64,000 nucleotides of DNA, from contig NZ_ATVH01000016.1 in NCBI RefSeq assembly GCF_000420625.1, positions 186,001-250,000 on the forward strand, in the 5' to 3' direction. This DNA is from Fodinicurvata sediminis DSM 21159 (GTDB taxonomy: Bacteria; Pseudomonadota; Alphaproteobacteria; Kiloniellales; DSM-21159). Made by a program: the position numbers and the translations under genes. Below the pieces are notes generated by a model that saw only the letters and a list, made by a program, of their open reading frames with translations, searched no databases and was not told the origin of the DNA. This document shows positions 57,324-64,000 of the stretch, piece after piece (positions within the stretch are counted from its first letter, which is position 1; the number at the start of each line of letters is the position of its first letter).

Positions 57324-57692
57324 ATGGCAGAGCCAGAAATTCAGACACCTCAGGGCGGCGGCAATTCGAACGAAAGGATGATGCCGCTCGTTGTTTATAT
57401 TCTCTATCTGACCGGTTTCGTGGTCGGCATAACGCCTCTGATCGGGGTTATCATGGCCTACATCAACAGGTCTGCTGCCCCCGCCTGGTTGCAGACACAC
57501 TATAGCCTGCAGATACGTACGTTCTGGATTGGCCTGCTGCTCAGTATCGTCGGCGCCATCACAGCATTGATCTTCATCGGATGGCTTGTCCTGCTGGCAA
57601 CGGCCATCTGGTACATCGCGCGTTGCGTGAAAGGCTTGATGCATCTGCAGCGCGAAGAGGCCTATCCGGATCCGGAAACTTGGCTGCTTTGA
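57324..57692 (+). CDS. DUF4870-like small membrane protein
   Basis: About 122 residues with three membrane helices (LVVYILYLTGFVVGITPLIGVIMAYI; TFWIGLLLSIVGAITALIFIGWLVLL; and a shorter third) and the phrase QTHYSLQIRTFW between them, as in the DUF4870/Tic20-like group. A start four codons earlier (57312) is open; I prefer 57324 because GGGGA sits at better distance. It converges on lipB with six bases between stops. Function unknown. Confidence 0.75.
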   Translation: MAEPEIQTPQGGGNSNERMMPLVVYILYLTGFVVGITPLIGVIMAYINRSAAPAWLQTHYSLQIRTFWIGLLLSIVGAITALIFIGWLVLLATAIWYIARCVKGLMHLQREEAYPDPETWLL

Positions 57693-57698
57693 GAAGGC

Positions 57699-58382
57699 TC
57701 AGGCTTCCTCGAACGTAGCCAGGAAGCTGCGATAGAGGGCAGCGTCAAGGTCATCGAAGGTGACGGGCAGGCCCTGGTCGACCAATGAAGTGACGCCGTG
57801 TTCACGGATGCCGCAGGGGATGATTCCCTGGAAATGCGAAAGATCGGGTTCCAGGTTCAGTGAGATGCCGTGAAAGGTGACCCATCGGCGTACGCGTACG
57901 CCGATGGCTGCAATCTTCTTTTCCTGTCCGCTTTTCTCGTCGACAATCCAGATCCCAACCCTGCCTTCACGGCGTTCTCCGCGCAGATTGAATTCCTGGA
58001 GCGCGCGTATCAGCCAGTCCTCCAGGCTGTGAACGAACAGCCTGACATCCGGGCGCCGCTTCTTGAGATTCAACATGACGTAGGCTACGCGCTGGCCGGG
58101 ACCATGGTAGGTGTACTGCCCGCCACGCCCGGTCTCGTAGACGGGAAACTGCGGGCTCAGAAGGTCGGAAGGGTCGGCGCTGGTCCCGGCGGTATAGAGC
58201 GGGGGATGCTCCAGCAGCCAGACGGCTTCCCGCGCCTGGTCAGCCGCGATTTCGGCGGCCCGCTGTTCCATGGCCTCCAGCGCCTCGGGATAGTCTATGG
58301 CGGTTGTTGAAAGCCGCCATTCGGCACAGCCGGGGCCTGGATCGGCATAGAGGTCTGTTTCGAGCAGAGCTGTTTTGTCCAT
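57699..58382 (-). CDS. lipB: lipoyl(octanoyl) transferase
   Basis: Moves octanoyl groups from acyl carrier protein to lipoyl domains of 2-oxoacid dehydrogenases. The 227-residue protein shows [13 protein letters not shown] near residue 57, [21 protein letters not shown] near 86, the catalytic Lys in [17 protein letters not shown] (Lys156) and catalytic Cys in [14 protein letters not shown] (Cys190). It is divergent from maeB. No strong ribosome site precedes the ATG. Confidence 0.93.
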   Translation of the reverse strand: MDKTALLETDLYADPGPGCAEWRLSTTAIDYPEALEAMEQRAAEIAADQAREAVWLLEHPPLYTAGTSADPSDLLSPQFPVYETGRGGQYTYHGPGQRVAYVMLNLKKRRPDVRLFVHSLEDWLIRALQEFNLRGERREGRVGIWIVDEKSGQEKKIAAIGVRVRRWVTFHGISLNLEPDLSHFQGIIPCGIREHGVTSLVDQGLPVTFDDLDAALYRSFLATFEEA

Positions 58383-58529
58383 GATGATTTGCTTGTTATG
58401 CTTTCGGGCTTGCTCTCAGAGCCATGCCTTGCGCTTCGGACTTGTGTTCGTCAAGGCTTGGTCTAGTTTCGATCCACCCCGATCCTTTTAGGTGATCGGC
58501 TCCCGCCAGAAAAGAACAAGGGACAGTCC

Positions 58530-60836
58530 ATGACAGACAATCTCTCCGAAGCCGCACTGGCGTATCATCGCCAACCAAGGGCCGGAAAGCTGGAGGTCAC
58601 GGCGACCAAGCCCCTGGGGAATCAGCGCGACCTGGCTCTGGCCTATTCGCCGGGCGTTGCGGCGGCCTGTCATGCCATTGTCCAGGATGAGGCGGAAGCC
58701 TCGACAGTCACCACACGCGGCAATCTTGTGGGAGTCATCACCAACGGGACGGCGGTCCTTGGGCTCGGCTCCATTGGCCCGCTGGCTTCCAAGCCGGTAA
58801 TGGAAGGCAAGGCCGTCCTTTTCAAGAAGTTCGCCGGAATCGATGTTTTCGATATCGAGGTCGATGAGGGGGACCCGGAAAAGCTGATAGAGATCATCGC
58901 TTCGCTGGAGCCCACCTTCGGTGGCATCAACCTTGAGGATATCAAGGCACCTGAATGCTTCATCGTCGAGGGGGCGCTGCGCGAGCGGATGGGCATTCCC
59001 GTCTTTCACGACGACCAGCATGGCACGGCCATCATCGTGAATGCCGCCATCTATAACGGCCTGCGCCTGGTGAAGAAGTCGGTCGAGGACATCAAGGTTG
59101 TCTGTTCCGGGGCTGGGGCGGCCGCGATTGCCTGTATGGACCTGCTGGTGAGTCAGGGGGTCAAGCGCGAGAACATCTGGGTGACCGATATCGCAGGCGT
59201 CGTCCATGAGGGGCGTACGGACGAGATGGACCCCTGGAAGGAGAAATATGCTCAGAAGACCGACAAGCGGCACCTGTCAGAGGTGATCGAGGGCGCCGAT
59301 GTCTTTCTGGGATTGTCCGTTCCCAATGTGCTGAAGCCCGAGATGGTCAAGCAGATGGCGCGTGATCCCATGATCCTGGCACTGGCCAACCCGGTGCCGG
59401 AGATCATGCCCGAGGAGGCCCGTGCCGTGCGCTCCGATGCCATCATTGCCACGGGACGCTCGGACTATCCCAACCAGGTCAACAATGTCCTCTGCTTCCC
59501 GTTCATTTTTCGGGGTGCCCTGGACGTCGGTGCCACGACAATCAACGAGGACATGAAGCTGGCTTGCGTGAAGGCGATTGCCGATCTGGCCATGGTGGAG
59601 TCCTCGGAAGTGGTAACCCAAGCATATGGTGGCCAGCCCACTTCTTTCGGGCGCGATTACCTGATCCCGCGGCCCTTCGACCCGCGCCTGATCATCCAGG
59701 TGGCACCCGCCGTCGCCAAGGCGGCCATGGACAGTGGAGTTGCAAAGCGTCCCATCGAGGACATGGCGGTCTATCACCAGCAACTGAGCGAATTCGTTTT
59801 CCGTTCAGGTCTGGTGATGAAGCCGGTCTTCGAACGCGCCGCGCAGGATCCCAAACGGGTCTTCTTTGCGGAGGGCGAGGCCGAACGGGTGCTGCGTGCC
59901 GCTCAGGTCCTGGTCGATGAGGGCCTGGCGCGGCCGGTGATCTGTGGCCGGCCCAAGGTGGTCGAGAAGCGAATCCGCAAACTGGGCCTGCGGATTCGCG
60001 AAGACGAGGATTATGACCTGATCAACCCGCTCAGCGATTCGCGCTACAGCGAGTACTGGCGTCTCTATCACAGCCTGATGGAGCGCAAGGGGGTGTCTCC
60101 CGACCAGGCGCGTACCATCGTGCGTACGGATGCCACCGTGATCGGGGCCCTGGCTGTCCTGCGCGGGGATGCCGATACCATGGTTTGCGGTGTCGAGGGT
60201 CAGTACAAGAACCACCTGAGGCATGTGGACGACATCATCGGCAAGGCGTCTTCGGTTCACGACTACTCTGCGCTCAGCCTGCTGATTACCCAGAAGGGCA
60301 CATTCTTTGTTGCCGACACCTATGTCAGTGACGATCCCACGGCCGAGGAAGTGGTCGAGATGACGGCGATGGCAGCGGAATCCGTGAAGCGTTTCGGCAT
60401 CGAGCCGAAGATTGCCCTGATCTCGCATTCCAACTTCGGCAGTCATGATGATTCCTCGGCACGGAAGATGCGCAAGGCCACCGGCCTTTTGCACGAGAAG
60501 TACCCCGAGCTTGAAGTCGAAGGCGAGATGCATGCCGACGCGGCCCTGTCGGAAGATATCCGCACGCGAATTTTCCCCAATTCACGTCTGAAAGGGGCCG
60601 CAAATCTGCTGATCATGCCAACCATCGATGCGGCAAACATTTCCTTCAACCTACTGAAGGTCCTGGGCGATGCGCTTCCGGTTGGGCCCTTGTTGATCGG
60701 TGCGGCCCGCCCCGCTCATATCGCAACGCCTTCGATCACCGCCCGCGGAGTTGTGAACATCAGTGCAGTTGCGGTTGTGGACGCCCAGTGCCGCGAGCCA
60801 TCACCTTCCAAGAACGCAGACAACGGCAAGGGCTGA
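58530..60836 (+). CDS. maeB: NADP-dependent malic enzyme with phosphotransacetylase-like domain
   Basis: Hybrid malic enzyme of 768 residues that oxidatively decarboxylates malate to pyruvate. The malic domain (1-~430) has [15 protein letters not shown] near 32, [15 protein letters not shown] near 130 and [21 protein letters not shown] near 155, followed by the Rossmann [15 protein letters not shown]. The C-terminal region (~440-768) is phosphotransacetylase-like ([28 protein letters not shown]) and regulates by acetyl-CoA rather than catalysing. mgtE follows after four bases, so the two probably share a transcript. Confidence 0.94.
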   Translation: MTDNLSEAALAYHRQPRAGKLEVTATKPLGNQRDLALAYSPGVAAACHAIVQDEAEASTVTTRGNLVGVITNGTAVLGLGSIGPLASKPVMEGKAVLFKKFAGIDVFDIEVDEGDPEKLIEIIASLEPTFGGINLEDIKAPECFIVEGALRERMGIPVFHDDQHGTAIIVNAAIYNGLRLVKKSVEDIKVVCSGAGAAAIACMDLLVSQGVKRENIWVTDIAGVVHEGRTDEMDPWKEKYAQKTDKRHLSEVIEGADVFLGLSVPNVLKPEMVKQMARDPMILALANPVPEIMPEEARAVRSDAIIATGRSDYPNQVNNVLCFPFIFRGALDVGATTINEDMKLACVKAIADLAMVESSEVVTQAYGGQPTSFGRDYLIPRPFDPRLIIQVAPAVAKAAMDSGVAKRPIEDMAVYHQQLSEFVFRSGLVMKPVFERAAQDPKRVFFAEGEAERVLRAAQVLVDEGLARPVICGRPKVVEKRIRKLGLRIREDEDYDLINPLSDSRYSEYWRLYHSLMERKGVSPDQARTIVRTDATVIGALAVLRGDADTMVCGVEGQYKNHLRHVDDIIGKASSVHDYSALSLLITQKGTFFVADTYVSDDPTAEEVVEMTAMAAESVKRFGIEPKIALISHSNFGSHDDSSARKMRKATGLLHEKYPELEVEGEMHADAALSEDIRTRIFPNSRLKGAANLLIMPTIDAANISFNLLKVLGDALPVGPLLIGAARPAHIATPSITARGVVNISAVAVVDAQCREPSPSKNADNGKG

Positions 60837-60840
60837 ATTC

Positions 60841-62232
60841 GTGGCCGAAGTGGAAACGCGCCCTCCTGAACCTGATACGGAAGACGAGGTCGTCGGTCTT
60901 TCCCCTTCACTCGTGCGTGGGGTGGATGAGGCCCTGGACAACGGTGATGAAGAGGCCGTCAGCGAACTGATCAGCGAGCTCCATCCGGCGGACATGGCGG
61001 ACCTGCTTGAAAGTCTGGTGCCGGCTAAAAGGGATGAACTGCTCGGGCAAATTGGACAGACACTGGACCCGGAAGTTCTGTCCTACCTGGACAGTGACCT
61101 GCGCGAAGAGGTGGCCGAAACCCTGGGCGCCAAGGAAGTGGCGCGTGTTCTGAAGCGGCTGGAAAGTGATGACGCGCTGGAGTTCTTCGAAGACCTGAGC
61201 GAAGACCTGCGCACCCAAGTCCTGGCGCGTGTGCCCGTCACGATCCGTCGGCTTCTTCAGGAAGGCCTGGAGTATCCAGAGGATTCCGCGGGCCGTCTGA
61301 TGCAGCGCGAGGTTGTCGTGGTGCCCGCCATCTGGTCAGTCGGTGAGACCATCGATTACATGCGTTCCCACAAGAAGCAGATGGAGCGCGACTTCTACGA
61401 TCTTTATGTCGTGGATCCCCGCTATCGCCCGATCGGCAAGATACCGCTGTCCAGGGTCCTTAGGAACAAGCGGCACGTTCCCATCACGGAGCTGCTGGAC
61501 GAGGGAGTTCGCACCGTGCCTGTGACCATGGACCAGGACGATGTGGCCTTTCTCTTCAAGCAGTATTCGCTGCTATCGGCCCCGGTTGTGGATTCGTCCG
61601 AGCGGCTTGTCGGTGTCGTGACCATCGATGACATCGTCCATGTGGTCGAGGAGGAAGCCGAGGACGACCTTCTGAAACTGGGCGGCGTGACGGAGACGAA
61701 TGTCTACAGTGCCGTTTTGGAGACGACCAAGTCGCGTTTCACTTGGCTTTTCGTCAATCTCGGTACGGCGGTCATGGCTTCGCTGGTCATCGGCGTTTTC
61801 GAAGCCACCCTTCAACAGGCTGTGGCACTGGCCATCCTGCTGCCGATCGTGGCCTCCATGGGCGGCAACGCCGGCACCCAAACCGTCACGGTGGCCGTGC
61901 GTGCCCTGGCCCTGAAGCAGCTTTCCGGAGGGGGAGCGAAGCGCTTCATTACCAAGGAGCTTCTGGTTGGCCTGGCCAACGGAGTCTTGTTTGCCGTCCT
62001 GGTGGGCCTTGTTGCCTGGATATGGTTTGGCAATTCCCTGATTGGCATGGTGATCGCGATGGCCATGGTCATCAACATGGTGGCGGCAGGACTGTTCGGG
62101 ACTCTGATTCCCATTACGCTGGAACGCTTGAACATTGACCCCGCAGTGGCGTCCTCGGTCTTCCTGACCACAGTGACGGATGTCGTTGGGTTTTTCGCTT
62201 TCCTGGCATTGGCCGCGCTCATCCTGTTGTAA
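60841..62232 (+). CDS. mgtE: magnesium transporter MgtE
   Basis: Mg2+ channel of 463 residues. An N-terminal helical superhelix domain (DEEAVSELISELHPADMADLLESL near 40), two CBS repeats (PEDSAGRLMQREVVVVP near 152; VPITELLDEGVRTVPVTMDQDD near 218) and a five-helix membrane part (WLFVNLGTAVMASLVIGVFEAT, ..VASMGGNAGTQTVTVAVRAL near 338, with the pore-lining acidic ELL) are clear. The GTG start is chosen because it gives the family length and an acidic N-terminus; a longer frame would overlap maeB. A GC hairpin follows immediately. Confidence 0.93.
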   Translation: MAEVETRPPEPDTEDEVVGLSPSLVRGVDEALDNGDEEAVSELISELHPADMADLLESLVPAKRDELLGQIGQTLDPEVLSYLDSDLREEVAETLGAKEVARVLKRLESDDALEFFEDLSEDLRTQVLARVPVTIRRLLQEGLEYPEDSAGRLMQREVVVVPAIWSVGETIDYMRSHKKQMERDFYDLYVVDPRYRPIGKIPLSRVLRNKRHVPITELLDEGVRTVPVTMDQDDVAFLFKQYSLLSAPVVDSSERLVGVVTIDDIVHVVEEEAEDDLLKLGGVTETNVYSAVLETTKSRFTWLFVNLGTAVMASLVIGVFEATLQQAVALAILLPIVASMGGNAGTQTVTVAVRALALKQLSGGGAKRFITKELLVGLANGVLFAVLVGLVAWIWFGNSLIGMVIAMAMVINMVAAGLFGTLIPITLERLNIDPAVASSVFLTTVTDVVGFFAFLALAALILL

Positions 62233-62255
62233 GGGCCCGGCAAGCCCGGGCCCTT
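62231..62255 (+). terminator. GC-rich hairpin after mgtE
   Basis: A 10-base-pair perfect stem (62231-62240 with 62246-62255) overlaps the stop codon. The T-tract after it is absent (GGCCTCTT), so it may be a transcript-stabilising or pausing hairpin instead of a full terminator. Confidence 0.5.
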
Positions 62256-62291
62256 GGCCTCTTGCGGCAGTGGAAGAAGGAGTATTCAGGA

Positions 62292-62933
62292 ATGTATCGA
62301 CTATACTGGTCTCCCTCGACGGGGGCCTTTGCACCCGAAGCCCTATTGAACGAAATAGGGGCCCGCTACGAGCGTGTGTTCGTGGATACGCGCAAGAACG
62401 AACAGAGTTCACCCGATTTCCTGAAGCTCAACCCTCGTGGACAAGTGCCGGCGTTGGAGCTCCCTGACGGCAGTGTCATGACCGAATCGGCAGCGATGAT
62501 GCTGACACTTTGCGAACGGCATCCGGAATCCGAGCTGCTGCCACCCCCGGGAGAAGCGGCGCGTGCCCAGCTCTATCGTTGGCTGTTCTTCGCGGTTGCC
62601 AATATCTACGAAGCGATTCTGCGCCGCTATTACAGCGATCGCTTTACTGTCGATCCGATGGGCGGTGAAGCCATTCAGCGTCAGGCTGAAAAGGATTTGG
62701 TGAGTTATTGGGGGATCGTGGAACAGGAGGCGTTGTCCGAGTCGGGTGGCCTGCAAGGTGCCGGTTTCAGCTTGCTCGACATCTACTTGTCCATGCTTGC
62801 GGCTTGGCAGCCCCAGGCCAAGGATGTACTGGAAACACATCCCAGGCTTGCGCGCATGGTCGGCCGGGTCAGTCAGCGCCCCGCAATTGCACCCGTGTGG
62901 AACGAGCATTTCGCCCTCAAGGCGCAGGCTTGA
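62292..62933 (+). CDS. glutathione S-transferase family protein
   Basis: A 213-residue GST-like protein. The thioredoxin-like part begins YRLYWSPSTGAFAPEALLNEIG, with SSPDFLKLNPRGQVPALELPDG near 38 (cis-Pro) and SVMTESAAMMLTLCERHP near 58. The helical domain includes GFSLLDIYLSMLAAWQPQ near 165, the folding motif of GSTs. GGAG ten bases upstream supports the start. Its reaction is unknown. A hotdog thioesterase gene follows after 28 bases. Confidence 0.88.
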   Translation: MYRLYWSPSTGAFAPEALLNEIGARYERVFVDTRKNEQSSPDFLKLNPRGQVPALELPDGSVMTESAAMMLTLCERHPESELLPPPGEAARAQLYRWLFFAVANIYEAILRRYYSDRFTVDPMGGEAIQRQAEKDLVSYWGIVEQEALSESGGLQGAGFSLLDIYLSMLAAWQPQAKDVLETHPRLARMVGRVSQRPAIAPVWNEHFALKAQA

Positions 62934-62961
62934 TCACCAGATTTCGAAACGGAAGACTTTC

Positions 62962-63405
62962 ATGACAGATTTCCAGCCGGCAGACCCCCAGTGGGAAGCG
63001 CGTGTGCGCGCCTCGTTCGACCGCCTGGGGATCATGAAGACCCTGGGGGCACGCCTTGGGAAGATCGCACCCGGAAGTGTTGAGATCCTGCTGGAGTATA
63101 ATGAGGGGCTCAGCCAGCAGCATGGATACTTTCATGCGGGCGTGACCTCCACCATTGCCGATTCCGCGGGGGGCCTGTCTGCCTACAGTCTGTTTCCTGT
63201 GGGCCGGGCCGCCCTGTCCGTGGAATTCAAGATCAACATGCTCAATCCGGCAGATGGCGATTGCCTGCGCGCCGTTGGCAAGGTCCTGAAACTGGGACGA
63301 ACCTTGTCGATTTGTGAAATTGAGGTCTACAGCCAGAGGCAGGAAAGAGAAAGTCTTTGCGCAAAGATGCAGCAAACCCTGTTTCAGGTGGCCGCGCGAA
63401 CATGA
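62962..63405 (+). CDS. PaaI-type hotdog-fold thioesterase
   Basis: A 147-residue hotdog protein, probably a thioesterase for acyl-CoA. The family phrase QQHGYFHAGVTSTIADSAGGLSAYSLFP (near residue 50; His-Gly and Asp as active-site elements) and GRAALSVEFKINMLNPADGDCLRAVGKVLKLGRTLSICE are clear. The start at 62962 lacks a strong ribosome site but gives the right length. It lies after the GST gene and may be co-transcribed. Confidence 0.88.
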   Translation: MTDFQPADPQWEARVRASFDRLGIMKTLGARLGKIAPGSVEILLEYNEGLSQQHGYFHAGVTSTIADSAGGLSAYSLFPVGRAALSVEFKINMLNPADGDCLRAVGKVLKLGRTLSICEIEVYSQRQERESLCAKMQQTLFQVAART

Positions 63406-63608
63406 TGCCGGCTTTCCCTATCCCGAGCTGGGATATATTTCCCGGCCATGTGAAAAGCTCAATCCTGGCAAGATGCAGGAGAACAGTTGTTGCGCTCTGC
63501 CCGGCTCTGTGAGAACGGTGCGACCTTCAGCTGGGTAGAGTCCTGGCTCGCCGGCCGGGTGTCGCATGTGTGCCCAGGCCAGTTTTTTCGTAACGGGGGT
63601 AGGTTTCC

Positions 63609-64000
63609 TTGTCGACTGTCCTGATAACCGGTGCCAATCGCGGGATCGGACTGGCGCTGGCCAGCTGTTTCGTGGAAGAGGGCTGGGAGGTGCATGCCTG
63701 TTGCCGGCATCCGGAAAAGGCCACCGCCCTGAAGGCCCTGGGCGAGTCTGTCACGATTCACAGGCTCGATGTGATGGATATGCTCCAGACCGAGAACTTG
63801 GCCCGCAGCCTTTCCGATGTGCCGCTTGATATCCTGGTGAACAACGCAGGGGCAAAGGATCCGGGGTCGCCCTTTGGAAAGGTTTCTTACGAGGAATGGT
63901 CGCGCGTTTTTGCCATCAACACCATGGCCCCCCTTCACTTGGCAGAACGCTTTGTCGACCAACTGGAAAGGGGCTCGAGGAAGCTGATCGTCAACATCAG
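63609..64000 (+). CDS. short-chain dehydrogenase/reductase, cut by window end
   Basis: An SDR protein running off the window after 130 codons. A TTG start after GGGGGTAGG leads to STVLITGANRGIGLALASCF (TGxxxGIG NAD(P) site), RLDVMDMLQTENL with the Asp that contacts adenine, and DILVNNAGAKDP (NNAG). INTMAPLHLAERF and IVNIS end the visible part, just before the catalytic Ser. The pattern resembles the C-factor-like SDR branch. The substrate is unknown. Confidence 0.82.
   Translation, partial: MSTVLITGANRGIGLALASCFVEEGWEVHACCRHPEKATALKALGESVTIHRLDVMDMLQTENLARSLSDVPLDILVNNAGAKDPGSPFGKVSYEEWSRVFAINTMAPLHLAERFVDQLERGSRKLIVNI

Overview
The window is high-GC, densely coded chromosomal DNA from an alphaproteobacterium, most likely Rhodospirillales-like. 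The evidence is a MipZ division-site ATPase followed by a VWA protein and a membrane J-domain protein, an ATP12-type F1 assembly factor, a ClpS-ClpA pair, a propionyl-CoA carboxylase with a one-chain biotin subunit, a phasin and a 3-hydroxybutyrate dehydrogenase (polyhydroxybutyrate metabolism), and several TRAP transporters. Many proteins are rich in Asp and Glu, which would fit a mildly halophilic lifestyle, but that is inference. I found no rRNA, tRNA, CRISPR array, insertion sequence or prophage.

Layout. 1-7.6 kb: end of bdhA, a DUF429 gene, a peptide-type ABC importer (binding protein and two permeases, no ATPase genes), a COG4091 dehydrogenase with SAF domain, and the stump of a two-domain GNAT acetyltransferase. 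7.6-9.2 kb: a small zinc-ribbon ORF and two tandem Rnk/GreA-C-type proteins, the upstream one behind a promoter and a structured leader. 9.3-13.8 kb: methionine gamma-lyase with a divergent Lrp regulator, a low-GC DUF6998 gene, an alpha/beta hydrolase, a GFA protein and a LysE exporter. 13.8-16.8 kb: pyrE, divergent thiM-thiE, and cbtA. 17.2-20.9 kb: a glycine-zipper lipoprotein and a TAXI-type TRAP transporter with a hairpin between its two genes. 21.3-27.6 kb: mipZ, VWA, J-domain, galU, phosphohexomutase and a soluble chemoreceptor. 27.7-38 kb: DD-carboxypeptidase with SPOR domain, phasin with two TGC-rich operators, clpS-clpA, an M17 aminopeptidase, a GST, a dienelactone hydrolase, and divergent epmA and efp. 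38-40.2 kb: sparse DNA with two acidic exported proteins and several related GC hairpins. 40.4-52.3 kb: an FAH-family enzyme, a DctPQM TRAP operon running into rarA, a cysteine hydrolase, then crcB-rluC-HAD-asmA-atp12, closed by a convergent AI-2E family permease. 52.5-64 kb: pccB-pccA, a small RNxxLH protein, acyP, NUDIX, a DUF4870-like protein, lipB, maeB-mgtE, a GST, a hotdog thioesterase and the start of an SDR gene.

Physiology. PHB turnover (bdhA, phasin), propionyl-CoA carboxylation and a hybrid malic enzyme describe an organism that stores and re-uses C3/C4 carbon. TRAP and ABC importers collect organic acids and peptides. Methionine gamma-lyase yields 2-oxobutyrate, which can become propionyl-CoA, the substrate of PccAB encoded in the same window.

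I see no obvious large novel system. The most rewarding leads are the promoter-plus-structured leader of the second Rnk paralogue, the two-operator phasin promoter, the mipZ-VWA-J module, the decayed GNAT locus, the ABC importer lacking ATPases, and the acidic-protein region with shared hairpins.
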